Made by a program: the position numbers and the translations under genes
Assembly: GCA_029239355.1 (NCBI GenBank)
Contig: JAQZAZ010000029.1
Location: 1-64,000 of the forward strand
Length of the DNA: 64,000 nt
Reading direction: 5' to 3'
From: Sphingobacterium sp.
GTDB lineage: Bacteria > Bacteroidota > Bacteroidia > Sphingobacteriales > Sphingobacteriaceae
Part shown: piece by piece, positions 47,843 through 57,229 of the stretch
Layout: each line of letters opens with the position of its first letter
How positions within the stretch are numbered: position 1 is the stretch's first letter
The notes under the pieces: generated by a model
Seen by the model: the letters and a program-made list of their open reading frames with translations, nothing else
Told to the model about the DNA's origin: nothing
Database searches by the model: none

Positions 47843-48958
47843 ATGAAGGAACAAGAATCGTCAGATCAAGCGAAAGCGTTGCTCAAAAAATATTTGGAAG
47901 GTCAGTGTACAGCTGAAGAAGAACAGCAAGTGCTTCACTGGTTCTACACAGCGGAGCAACCTGAGGAGGAGCAATTGTCAAAGGAATACCGCAGCGGACT
48001 AGCATCACGGATCAATATGAGGCTGGAGGAAAAGTTATTTGATGAATCGGCTCCAACCATTACACGAGCTTCCTGGTTTCGTTCCAAATGGGTGGCCGCA
48101 GCAATGCTTGTTGTGGTTTCAGGCTTTAGCTACTGGATGTACAAGCAATTTTCTAGCCCTAATCACCAGCCTACGGAGCTCGCGGCTGAAGTTCCCGCAC
48201 ACGATCACACCTTTCACAATGACATCCTGCCAGGAGGGACCTATGCCAAAATTATTTCTCCTAAAGGCGAAGAACAACAGCTCCTGGATCCGTATGTTCA
48301 ACGGCTTGAACAGCCTGCCGATGAAGAGGGGAAGAATTTTCTTGTGGATGTCCCTAAAGCTGGTTCCTATATGATTATTCTTGAAGATGGGACAAAGGTA
48401 TGGTTGAATGCTTCGACGAAGTTGTCTTATCCGACACATTTCGAATCGGACCAACGGCAAGTTGCTTTAACAGGAGAAGCTTATTTTCAGGTGGCAAAAG
48501 ATGCAAGCAGACCTTTCCGGATCAACGCCAACGGAACGACTATCGAAGTCCTTGGCACTACTTTTAACGTCAATGCCTATCATGATGAGGTTTCCACGTC
48601 TTTAGTCGAGGGCAGCGTCAAAGTTCTTAAGGAGAGCAAACAGACCATTATTAAACCTGGACAACAGGCGAAAACAACACTGACAAACACTATCGAAGTT
48701 ACTACAACAGACCTCGCAAAAAATATCGCATGGCAACGGGAGGAATTCTATTTCGATGGCAACAATTTCAAAGATATTTCTCTTCAGATTGCCCGATGGT
48801 ATAATGTTGAGTTTGAAAATATGGAATCAATTGGCACAAATTCAACTTATAAAGGATCTATAAGTAGAAATAGTAGACTTTCGGAAGTACTGCAGATTCT
48901 GGCTCTTGCTACGGGAAGAAAATTTGATATTATCGGACGAAAGGTTATAATACAATGA
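47843..48958 (+). CDS. FecR-family anti-sigma factor
   Basis: This 371-residue inner-membrane protein has a cytoplasmic N-terminal helical part (about 1-80) that binds the sigma factor, one membrane helix at about 83-101, a periplasmic FecR domain (about 170-265, with LEDGTKVWLNASTKLSYP) and a C-terminal DUF4974 domain (about 300-371). It transmits the signal from the STN domain of the receptor to the sigma factor. It starts 92 bp after the sigma gene, on the same strand. Confidence 0.93.
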   Translation: MKEQESSDQAKALLKKYLEGQCTAEEEQQVLHWFYTAEQPEEEQLSKEYRSGLASRINMRLEEKLFDESAPTITRASWFRSKWVAAAMLVVVSGFSYWMYKQFSSPNHQPTELAAEVPAHDHTFHNDILPGGTYAKIISPKGEEQQLLDPYVQRLEQPADEEGKNFLVDVPKAGSYMIILEDGTKVWLNASTKLSYPTHFESDQRQVALTGEAYFQVAKDASRPFRINANGTTIEVLGTTFNVNAYHDEVSTSLVEGSVKVLKESKQTIIKPGQQAKTTLTNTIEVTTTDLAKNIAWQREEFYFDGNNFKDISLQIARWYNVEFENMESIGTNSTYKGSISRNSRLSEVLQILALATGRKFDIIGRKVIIQ

Positions 48959-49032
48959 GACGAATTACCAATTTAAATAAACGGCCTATGCTATAGACAT
49001 CAACTTTAGCGCCTTATAGTTAACAAAAAAGG

Positions 49033-49052
49033 GGATGTTGACGCATCCCCGT
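49033..49052 (+). terminator. Hairpin between the FecR and SusC genes
   Basis: GGGGATG (49033-49039) pairs with CATCCCC (49046-49052). No long T-run follows. It may terminate the regulator transcript in part, so that SusC has its own promoter or partial read-through. The same stem sequence occurs in the terminator at 59841-59877. Confidence 0.6.
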
Positions 49053-49118
49053 TAAATTCAAGGCTTATATTACTGATTACCAACAGAAATTTTAGAACCT
49101 TAAAAATCATTCTAATTT

Positions 49119-52100
49119 ATGAATTTTTTTTCTCCAATGAAAAGGCAGGAGAAAGATCGGGGATTCCGAATCCCTCCCGCCTTTAAAACTTTATGTATGA
49201 TAAAGTTAAGCACCCTTTCTTTGCTTTCCCTCGCACTTGGAGCACATGCGTCGGGAACAGCACAGACTGTCAATCTTTCCTTAAAAAAAGTACGGGTAGA
49301 GAAAGTTTTGCAAGAAATTTCAAAACAAACCAACCTCCGTTTTTTCTATGATGAAAAACTATTGAACAGTCTGCAACCTGTAAGTATCCAAGTGGATCAC
49401 GGCCCTATACAACAGGCCTTATCCAAAATTCTTAAAGGTCAGAACCTGACCTATCAGATTCTTAATAACACCATTGTCATTTCGGAAAAACAACGTACGG
49501 ATATTGAAATATCGGGTACTGTACGCGATTCTTCCACGACTTTGGCAGGCGTAACTGTATCGGTTGAAGGCAATTCAAGCCTCTCCACAAAAACTGACGC
49601 TAATGGACGATTCTCGTTGCGAACGCCTGAAAATATTGTATTGACTTTTCAATATATGGGCTACACGACAGAACGTGTGAAAATAGGCAGTCAGCATAAT
49701 CTGGATGTTATATTACGTGCAAACAACTCACAATTAGATGAAGTCGTGGTCGTAGGCTATGGAACGCAACGAAAGGTTAATCTTACGGGCGCTGTTGATA
49801 TGGTCTCTTCAAAACAATTGGAAAGCCGCCCTATTGCGAATTTGGGTGCCGGATTGCAGGGGTTGATTCCAAACTTGAATATCACAAGTTCTAATGGGCG
49901 TGCAACGACCAACCCCTCGTTTAACGTTCGCGGTTTTACGAGTCTGAATGGTGGAGAGCCACTGATTTTAGTTGACAACATCCCTTATTCAGCTGATGAA
50001 GTTGCCCGAATAAATCCAAATGACGTAGAGAATGTATCTGTATTAAAAGATGCCGCCTCGGCGGCTATCTATGGCGCTCGTGGTGGATTTGGCGTTGTAT
50101 TAATTACAACTAAAAAAGCGAAGAGCGACAAATTAGCGATCTCGTTCAGCAGCAATGTTGGCTATCGCACTTTAGGAAAGCTCCCTAAATTTATTACAGA
50201 TCCCTATCAGGTCATGGATATTAAGAACGAAGCCGGTAAGCCCTTGTACAATCTGTACCCAGAGTCGGCTCGTGAATATGCAAAAAAACGTTCTCTAGAT
50301 CCATCGCTACCTGCTGTAACCTTGTCTGACAATGGTCAAGACTGGGTTTATACAGGTGCAACGGACTGGCTAAAAGAAGCCTATAACAATACCGCTCCAA
50401 CTTACAACGCTAACCTGAGCATCGCCAAGAAATCTGATAAAATCGGTTACTACCTCTCCAGTGATTATTATAAGCAAGAGGGACTTTTAAAATATGGGAA
50501 TGATATTTATAAACGGTATAACGTCAGAGGAAAAGTTGATCTTGATGTGACCAGTTGGTTGCAAATTTCCAACAATACGCTTTTAACAAGCACCAACTAT
50601 GAAGCTCCTGTATTTCTAGATGGGGATTTTTTCTGGAACGTCAATCGAACAAATTCTTTAGATGTACCTTTCAATCCCGATGGAACATGGACAAAAGCAG
50701 GGGCTCAGGTACTCGGCGCATTGCAAAAAGGAGGAAGAAAGGACGATCGCATCAATGAATTTGTAACGACATTTGCAGCCAAAGCTTCATTAATCAAAGG
50801 AGTGTGGGACTTAAATGCAGATGCAACAATCCGACGGACTTCTGGCCTAACGCGTTCCTACGATGTGCCATCCATGTACAAAACGGGTCCAGAAGCGGTC
50901 TTAACACCAACCTTTTCAAATACCTATGCAAGAAATGACAATTCAACGACTCGGTATAATGTCTATAATATCTATACCGATTTTCATAAAGAATTCGGCG
51001 ATCATTATTTGCAGGCAATGGTCGGTTATAACCAGGAATATAATTACAATAATACGCATTGGATCAAAGCGCTAAGCCTAATATCTTCATCTGTGCCCTC
51101 TATCGGAACCGCAACTGGAGATATCTCCAAAGATGAGCGAATTAAAGACTGGGCAGTACAAGGCATATTCTCCCGTGTTAGCTATAATTATAAAGAAAAA
51201 TACTTAGCAGAGTTCAATGGCCGTTTTGATGGGTCGTCTCGTTTTCCGGCAGGTAATCGCTGGGGCTTTTTTCCTTCTATTTCCGCAGGATGGGCGGTTT
51301 CAAAAGAAAACTTTTTTGAACCGATAAAAAACGCGCTAGCCATGGATTTTCTAAAGATCAGGGGGTCTTATGGTTCGCTAGGCAATCAGTTATTCAATTA
51401 CAATTCTGATTACCCTTACCGTGATACTTATCCCTATATTCCCATCATGACCAATAAGCAAACGGATTATATCTTGGGTAATGGAAAACCGCAAGCAGTA
51501 TATAGTCCCAATGCTGTTTCAGACACCTTTACTTGGGAAACAATACAAACGGTCAATGCGGGTATTGACATGAATTTCTTCAACAGCAAGCTGGGCGTTA
51601 ATTTTGACAAATATACGCGCTATACCAAAGACATGCTGGTACCCGGGAAAGTGTTGCCAGGCCCATTTGGCACAGTGGTCCCCGTGGAAAATGCAGGCGA
51701 TTTAAAAACCAAAGGTTGGGAATTGCGCTTGACTTGGCGTGATAGCAAAGAATTAGGCGGTGCACCTTTCTGGTATAATATTGCTCTTACATTAGCCGAT
51801 AACCGATCCTGGATAACACGATTTGACAACCCAAGCAAGTCTCTGGGCAACAACTGGATAAACAATTACGTCGGGCAAGAAATTGGAGAAATATGGGGAG
51901 CCGATATCACCGGGTTTTTCAAAAGTGATGCTGATGTAGCAGAACATCCGAATCAAACTGCCATGGGAACTGACGATCAGTCCTACAAATTCTATGCTGG
52001 GGATCCGATCTTTGCAGACCGTAATGGGGACGGTAAAGTAGATATGGGTAAGAGAACTGTAGATGATCCAGGAGACATGCATATCATCGGCAACAATAAC

Positions 52101-52622
52101 GCTAGACTGCCCTATAGTATTGACCTTTCTACAGGATGGAAAGGTTTTGATTTCCGCGTATTCTTACAGGGTATCGGAAAACGCGATTGGTACCCAGGTG
52201 GATCCAATATCTATTTCTGGGGCGTGTATGCACAACCCTGGACTAACCCTACAGCACAAAATGCTGACCATTGGACGCCGACAAATCAGGATGCTTATTT
52301 TCCAGCAGTACGCGCTTACTCCGCGGAAGATAACTACCAGCAACTGGGCATACCCAATAAACGCTATATGCAAAATGGGGCTTATATGCGGGTAAAAAAT
52401 CTTACGCTCGGTTATACGTTGCCTGCATCCGTACTACAACGCATCAAATTGCATAAGGTACGTTTCTTCTTTAGCGCAGAAAACGTCTTCGAGATTTCAC
52501 ACCTCAAGGTAAAATTGGATCCCGAATCTTTAGGCGGTCTATATCCATCTTCAGCGAATCGGGTACAGGCAGCTTATCCCTTTCAAAGGACATTTACTTT
52601 TGGTCTGAACATGAATCTTTAA
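49119..52622 (+). CDS. SusC/RagA TonB-linked outer-membrane transporter with STN domain
   Basis: This 1167-residue protein has a long N terminus and signal (MIKLSTLSLLSLALGAHA), an STN secretin/TonB signalling domain (about 50-127), a carboxypeptidase-regulatory-like domain (about 130-205), the SusC plug (LDEVVVVGYGTQRKVNLTGA) and a large barrel ending FTFGLNMNL. It imports a ligand bound by the SusD lipoprotein. The STN domain contacts the FecR protein upstream, so binding of ligand triggers the sigma factor. The ligand is not evident. The internal ATG at 49197 is a possible start, but the long N-terminal extension is common in this group. Confidence 0.93.
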   Translation: MNFFSPMKRQEKDRGFRIPPAFKTLCMIKLSTLSLLSLALGAHASGTAQTVNLSLKKVRVEKVLQEISKQTNLRFFYDEKLLNSLQPVSIQVDHGPIQQALSKILKGQNLTYQILNNTIVISEKQRTDIEISGTVRDSSTTLAGVTVSVEGNSSLSTKTDANGRFSLRTPENIVLTFQYMGYTTERVKIGSQHNLDVILRANNSQLDEVVVVGYGTQRKVNLTGAVDMVSSKQLESRPIANLGAGLQGLIPNLNITSSNGRATTNPSFNVRGFTSLNGGEPLILVDNIPYSADEVARINPNDVENVSVLKDAASAAIYGARGGFGVVLITTKKAKSDKLAISFSSNVGYRTLGKLPKFITDPYQVMDIKNEAGKPLYNLYPESAREYAKKRSLDPSLPAVTLSDNGQDWVYTGATDWLKEAYNNTAPTYNANLSIAKKSDKIGYYLSSDYYKQEGLLKYGNDIYKRYNVRGKVDLDVTSWLQISNNTLLTSTNYEAPVFLDGDFFWNVNRTNSLDVPFNPDGTWTKAGAQVLGALQKGGRKDDRINEFVTTFAAKASLIKGVWDLNADATIRRTSGLTRSYDVPSMYKTGPEAVLTPTFSNTYARNDNSTTRYNVYNIYTDFHKEFGDHYLQAMVGYNQEYNYNNTHWIKALSLISSSVPSIGTATGDISKDERIKDWAVQGIFSRVSYNYKEKYLAEFNGRFDGSSRFPAGNRWGFFPSISAGWAVSKENFFEPIKNALAMDFLKIRGSYGSLGNQLFNYNSDYPYRDTYPYIPIMTNKQTDYILGNGKPQAVYSPNAVSDTFTWETIQTVNAGIDMNFFNSKLGVNFDKYTRYTKDMLVPGKVLPGPFGTVVPVENAGDLKTKGWELRLTWRDSKELGGAPFWYNIALTLADNRSWITRFDNPSKSLGNNWINNYVGQEIGEIWGADITGFFKSDADVAEHPNQTAMGTDDQSYKFYAGDPIFADRNGDGKVDMGKRTVDDPGDMHIIGNNNARLPYSIDLSTGWKGFDFRVFLQGIGKRDWYPGGSNIYFWGVYAQPWTNPTAQNADHWTPTNQDAYFPAVRAYSAEDNYQQLGIPNKRYMQNGAYMRVKNLTLGYTLPASVLQRIKLHKVRFFFSAENVFEISHLKVKLDPESLGGLYPSSANRVQAAYPFQRTFTFGLNMNL

Positions 52623-52639
52623 TTCTAAAACTCAAAAAA

Positions 52640-54433
52640 ATGAAACGTATCAATTATATCGCTTTCGCATCGCTGGTATTCCTAGGCGTATCCTGTAAAA
52701 AAGACTACCTCGATCGAACTTCCGGTTCTGCTATTACCAAAGAGGTCTTTTTTAATACTCCTGAAGATCTAGCGACATACACAAATGGTCTTTACAAACA
52801 AATGCGGGCTGAATATACAGACTTATATTCGGATAATATTGCATTGAGCAACAACGATCAAAATGCTGAGGTCAGAACGCTCCTAGCGGGCACGCTTTCT
52901 CCCGCGACCGTCAAGGGTTGGGATAAGGACGCATGGGCACCATTGCGTGATGTCAATTATATGCTAAACAATGTCGGAAAAGTAAGCGGAGACCCTGCTG
53001 TCATTAATCATTATATAGGAATCGCACGTTTATTCCGTGCAAACTTCTACTATGAGATGGTAAAAAAATATGGCGACGTGCCATGGTATTCTCAAGTATT
53101 AGGAACCTCATCCGAAGATCTATATAAAGCAAAAGACCCACGTACCGCGGTGGTTGACTCCCTTATGAAAGATCTAGAATTTGCAGCGGCAAACGTACTA
53201 CCGGCAAGGACAGACAATTCTTATATAACAAAATGGAGCGCATTGACCCTATTGTCCCGAATCGCGCTTCACGAGGGAACTTTCCGTAAATACCACACCG
53301 AATTAAATCTACAAAACACAGCACATGTATTTTTGGAAAGAGCGGCATCTGCGTCTCAAGAAATTATAAGCAATGGTGGTTTTGTAATTTCGGGAAACAG
53401 TGGTACTGATTATCGTGCGCTGTTCTCTAGCAACAACTTATCGACCAATAAAGAGATCATCTTTATCCAAAAGAATAGCCGTGATCTAGGGGTTGCGAAT
53501 AATACGCATACCGTGTTGGATTGGCAATGGGCCCTAAGCGCTAGCTTGGCCAACGAGTTCTTAATGAAAGATGGCACTCCATTTACTTCTACAGCAAATT
53601 ATGGTAAGAAGGAATTCAAAGAACTCTTTCAGGATCGAGACCCACGTCTTGCAGAAACCATTATGCCTCCAGGATTTAGTAATAATGCCGCAGGCACGCC
53701 TTACATCACTCGTCCTGACTTTGGCGGATTGCTTCAAATTAAATTCTACCCTCGCGATCCTGCACTTCGTGGTGGCTGGGACCTTAATTATACCGATCTG
53801 CCAATTATGCGTTATGCTGAAGTATTATTGATCAACGCCGAAGCAAAAGCGGAATTAGGAAAATTGACCCAGGCAGATGTGGATGTTACGGTAAATAAGA
53901 TTCGTCATCGTGTAGGAATGCCGGCATTAAATCTGACCGTTGCCAACGCAGCTCCAGATTCGTATCTCGCAAACCAGTATCCTGCGGTCTCTGGTGTCAA
54001 TAAAGGCGTAATTTTAGAAATTCGCCGAGAACGTCGTGTTGAACTCGCCTGTGAAGGATTCCGTTTTGATGATCTTTATCGCTGGAAAGCCGGAGCTTTA
54101 CTTGCACAGGCTCCAGGAGGAATGTATATTCCTACCCTTGGTGGAATTGATGTAACTGGAGATGGTGTCGCTGATATCGCCATCCTTAAAAAAGGAGATG
54201 AATCGCCAATAGCAAACCTTCCTGCAGCGGTAAAGGAAAAAATTGTGAAATTTTATGTAAATGATGGAACATTCTATCTCGAAAATGAAACTTCAGGGAA
54301 GATCAAGTTTTTGGATGATAAAGCACCACAGCGTCCACGAAGCTTTAATGAAGCAAAATACTATTATTTTCCGATACCCATCGAACAAACTGTGTTGAAC
54401 CCGAAACTAGAACAGCCAACAGGCTGGAAATAA
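52640..54433 (+). CDS. SusD/RagB outer-membrane lipoprotein
   Basis: This 597-residue surface lipoprotein (LGVSCKKDYLDRTSG, Cys at residue 19) starts 17 bp after SusC. It has the SusD helical TPR-like core (DVNYMLNNVG, ARLFRANFYYEMVKKYGDVPW, GKLTQADVDVTVNKIRHRVGMP) and the C-terminal RRERRVELACEGFRFDDLYRW, a hallmark of the family. It closes the SusC barrel like a lid and captures the ligand. Confidence 0.95.
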   Translation: MKRINYIAFASLVFLGVSCKKDYLDRTSGSAITKEVFFNTPEDLATYTNGLYKQMRAEYTDLYSDNIALSNNDQNAEVRTLLAGTLSPATVKGWDKDAWAPLRDVNYMLNNVGKVSGDPAVINHYIGIARLFRANFYYEMVKKYGDVPWYSQVLGTSSEDLYKAKDPRTAVVDSLMKDLEFAAANVLPARTDNSYITKWSALTLLSRIALHEGTFRKYHTELNLQNTAHVFLERAASASQEIISNGGFVISGNSGTDYRALFSSNNLSTNKEIIFIQKNSRDLGVANNTHTVLDWQWALSASLANEFLMKDGTPFTSTANYGKKEFKELFQDRDPRLAETIMPPGFSNNAAGTPYITRPDFGGLLQIKFYPRDPALRGGWDLNYTDLPIMRYAEVLLINAEAKAELGKLTQADVDVTVNKIRHRVGMPALNLTVANAAPDSYLANQYPAVSGVNKGVILEIRRERRVELACEGFRFDDLYRWKAGALLAQAPGGMYIPTLGGIDVTGDGVADIAILKKGDESPIANLPAAVKEKIVKFYVNDGTFYLENETSGKIKFLDDKAPQRPRSFNEAKYYYFPIPIEQTVLNPKLEQPTGWK

Positions 54434-54454
54434 CGGTTTGATTTTTCATCAAAA

Positions 54455-54486
54455 AGAGCCAGCTCTCCATTGGAGCCGCTGGCTCT
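54455..54486 (+). terminator. Hairpin between SusD and the phosphoesterase gene
   Basis: AGAGCCAGC (54455-54463) pairs with GCTGGCTCT (54478-54486), with an inner CTCC/GGAG. The A-run before and weak T-run after suggest partial termination, so the next gene may be expressed at a lower level than SusCD. Confidence 0.75.
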
Positions 54487-54502
54487 ACTTTATAGAATTA
54501 CA

Positions 54503-56881
54503 ATGAAATTAACGAAACTACTCACGTTTATCCTGCTCCCGATCGCTCCCTTATTCGCACAGCAACGGGTGGGTCGGGTTTTTGAAGATCAAAATGCAAA
54601 CAATCAATTCGAACAGCAGGAGAAACAACTTGCCGGAATTGTTGTGTCTGATGGGTATGATGTGGTAAAGACCAACAAAGATGGAACGTACACCCTACCC
54701 CAAAATCCCAATGCCCGCTTTCTGTTTGTCAGCATTCCAAGTGGATATAAGGCGATCAAAACGCATTACATTGCACTTCGTGAAGAACATAAAAATTTAG
54801 ATTTTGCCTTAGTCAAAGACACGGTCCAACAATCCGATTTTTTACGCTTTATCCAAATTACGGATACCGAAACTCCCTTGTATGGTCCTTGGGTTGATAA
54901 CGTCAGAAATTACGCTCAACAGCAAAAAGCGAGCTTGATCATGCATACGGGTGACATCTGCTATGAGCAAGGGATGCTTTTTCACGCCAAGCAGGTCAAT
55001 TCAGAACTTATGGGTAGACCAACTTATTATACTGTTGGCAACCACGACCTAGTAAAAGGCGAATATGGGGAAAAGCTATTTGAAGACCTCTTCGGTCCGA
55101 CCTACTATTCCTTTGATGCAGGTCCTGCCCATTTTGTCGTGACACCAATGCCAAATGGAGACTATAAACCAAGTTACACAGCCGACCAGATCATCGCCTG
55201 GCTAAAGAAAGACCTTGCAACAATGGACAGATCAAAACCTTTGATCTTTATCAATCATGACTTCTTCGCTGGCCCAGACTTTATCCTGAAAGGTGAGAAA
55301 GAGCAAATCGACCTGATGCAATATAATCTGAAGGCTTGGTTTTATGGTCATTGGCACAATAACTTTGTCTTCAAACAAAAGGGCGTATATGTAGTCTGTT
55401 CAAACGCGCCCAATAAAGGAGGGATTGACAATTCTGCTGCACAATTTGTCGTGGTCGACATTGATAAGCAAGGTGTTAAAGCTATTCAACCTGTTTATAC
55501 CAATCTCCGCGATCACATCCAATTGGTACAGCCCGCGTCTGACCAACAAATAAGTGCTCAAGAAGCTCTTCCAATCGTGGTCAATGCTTATGACAGTGAG
55601 CGAAAAATACAAAAGGTTGCGGTGGAAATCTCCGCCCATGAAACAGGTAAACGTCTAGCCAATGTTCAGCTGTCTCCTTCTAGCGATTGGTTATGGCAAA
55701 CAAAAGTACCATTCGGAAAACAAAAAGGTCAATATCATGCGCTGATTACCATCTTTTATCAAAATGGAGAACAATCTTTAAAAAGACAGTCTTTTAACCT
55801 TGTCAGCGATACAGAAAGTGGCATGAAATTACAATGGTCTACTGCTGTGAAAGGAAATATCTGGAAAACAAGTCCATTAATTGTCGGGGATAAACTTTTT
55901 GTTGGGACAATGGACGATGGTATCGGAACCAACCATTCCATTATGGCACTAGATAAGCGAACAGGTAATGTACTATGGTCATTACCTACCATAAATTCGA
56001 TAAAACATAAACTGCGTTACAGTGACGGAGTACTGCTCGCAACCGATGTCGAGTCAAATATATACGCCATTGATGCCAATACAGGCAAAACCTTGTGGAT
56101 TAAAAAACCATCAAACCCAAGTCTTCCTACTTTTGTCTCTGGGCCTGCACTGGATAAAGGAGTTTATTATACCGGTTTGGGTAAGCGTATGTCGGCGATA
56201 GACATCCATACGGGAAAAGTACTTTGGCAAGGTGTTGAGCCCTCGGGCGGCGAGGCTACCCCGGCAGAGCTATCAGTCGTGGATCAAACGTTGATAGCTG
56301 GTTACAATTGGAATGCCTTATGCGCTTATGATATCCAGAATGGAAAATTGCTTTGGAAACGACAAGAGGATGGATTACGCTTTAGAAGCGGCGGAGTCAC
56401 TGCAAAAGATGGCTATCTCTATACAACGGGGCTAAATGGCATATTCAAGCTAAATCTGAAAACAGGTGATATCGTTCAGAAGAGCATCAAGACTGATGAT
56501 TTTAAAATCATGGCTTCTCCCGAAATTTTAAGTGATTTATTGATCATGCCAACATCTACCAACGGAATAAAAGCGTATGACCCACATACCCTCGAAGAGA
56601 AATGGCATTTTGCCACGGGTGAATCGTTGGTGTATAGCTCACCTTATAGTAGTCCCGACCAACACAAACTTGTCGGCACGGTAGAGTCGTCAATAACTAA
56701 AGCAAAAGGAAAATTGCTTTTCGGCGCTTCAGATGGCTGCCTCTATGTGCTCAGTAAAGAAGGCAAACTACTGTCAAAGTTCAATCTGGGGGCGCCTATT
56801 TTTTCGGAAATCACTGTCGATGGCGATTTTATTTATATCGCTGATTTCGCGGGTAATGTCTCCTGCTTTAAATTATGGTGA
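54503..56881 (+). CDS. Calcineurin-like phosphoesterase fused to a PQQ-type beta-propeller
   Basis: This 792-residue secreted protein has a signal peptide (LPIAPLFAQ), an N-terminal beta domain (about 20-110), a metallophosphoesterase domain (about 115-330) and a C-terminal beta-propeller (about 440-792) with repeats such as IMALDKRTGNVLW. Metal ligands are visible in ITDTE, MHTGDICYE, GNHD, INHD and GHWHNN. The first motif reads DTE where the usual is DxH, so the metal set may differ. The enzyme probably removes phosphate from a glycan, lipid or nucleotide imported by the SusCD pair, which is inference. The frame runs back to 54470 but ATG 54503 gives the signal peptide. Confidence 0.85.
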   Translation: MKLTKLLTFILLPIAPLFAQQRVGRVFEDQNANNQFEQQEKQLAGIVVSDGYDVVKTNKDGTYTLPQNPNARFLFVSIPSGYKAIKTHYIALREEHKNLDFALVKDTVQQSDFLRFIQITDTETPLYGPWVDNVRNYAQQQKASLIMHTGDICYEQGMLFHAKQVNSELMGRPTYYTVGNHDLVKGEYGEKLFEDLFGPTYYSFDAGPAHFVVTPMPNGDYKPSYTADQIIAWLKKDLATMDRSKPLIFINHDFFAGPDFILKGEKEQIDLMQYNLKAWFYGHWHNNFVFKQKGVYVVCSNAPNKGGIDNSAAQFVVVDIDKQGVKAIQPVYTNLRDHIQLVQPASDQQISAQEALPIVVNAYDSERKIQKVAVEISAHETGKRLANVQLSPSSDWLWQTKVPFGKQKGQYHALITIFYQNGEQSLKRQSFNLVSDTESGMKLQWSTAVKGNIWKTSPLIVGDKLFVGTMDDGIGTNHSIMALDKRTGNVLWSLPTINSIKHKLRYSDGVLLATDVESNIYAIDANTGKTLWIKKPSNPSLPTFVSGPALDKGVYYTGLGKRMSAIDIHTGKVLWQGVEPSGGEATPAELSVVDQTLIAGYNWNALCAYDIQNGKLLWKRQEDGLRFRSGGVTAKDGYLYTTGLNGIFKLNLKTGDIVQKSIKTDDFKIMASPEILSDLLIMPTSTNGIKAYDPHTLEEKWHFATGESLVYSSPYSSPDQHKLVGTVESSITKAKGKLLFGASDGCLYVLSKEGKLLSKFNLGAPIFSEITVDGDFIYIADFAGNVSCFKLW

Positions 56882-56987
56882 GCACTATAAATCCTCGAAA
56901 CTCTCAAATCTGGGATAAGCCTAAATCAAGGCGTTTTGAAAAAAAAGGATTAGGTAGAGACGCTGAAATAAACAAGATTTTTGGCAC

Positions 56988-57017
56988 AAAAAAAGCGACT
57001 CGTTTGAAGTCGCTTTT
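56988..57017 (-). terminator. Terminator of tRNA-Glu
   Basis: AAAAGCGACT (56991-57000) pairs with AGTCGCTTTT (57008-57017). The A-run gives the T-run on the minus strand, directly after the tRNA 3' end. Confidence 0.92.
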
Positions 57018-57018
57018 G

Positions 57019-57090
57019 TAGCCCGTAGGGGAATCGAACCCCTGTTTCAAGAATGAAAATCTTGCGTCCTAACCCCTAGACGAACGGGCC
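57019..57090 (-). tRNA. tRNA-Glu (anticodon TTC)
   Basis: Read on the minus strand: acceptor GGCCCGT pairs with ACGGGCT, D-arm with GGTTAGGA, anticodon stem CAAGA/TCTTG around loop TTTTCAT (anticodon TTC), and T-arm AGGGG-TTCGATT-CCCCT. No CCA is encoded. The cloverleaf is complete at 72 nt. Confidence 0.97.
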
Positions 57091-57108
57091 GCTTTCTGTT
57101 TCGGTGTG

Positions 57109-57139
57109 CAAATATAGAAAGCTTTCTAAAAATCACCAA
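57109..57139 (-). promoter_or_regulatory. Promoter of tRNA-Glu
   Basis: On the minus strand TTG (57139-57137), 20 bp, then TATATTTG (57116-57109), 18 bp ahead of the mature tRNA. This fits the Bacteroidota promoter consensus. Confidence 0.75.
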
Positions 57140-57229
57140 ATTTTTATTGAAATTTTATTCATTTTTTTTTAACAGAGCACAAAACGCTCTAAAATAGCTA
57201 TATTTAGATTCATTGAAAAAGTAACCAAC

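Noticed and set aside
57200..57223. Fourth operator-like site upstream of the hexosaminidase gene
   Set aside because: The left half (TATTTAGATTCATT) matches site B, but the right half does not, and the sequence overlaps a -7-like TATATTTA. I treat it as promoter sequence unless a matrix scan supports it.
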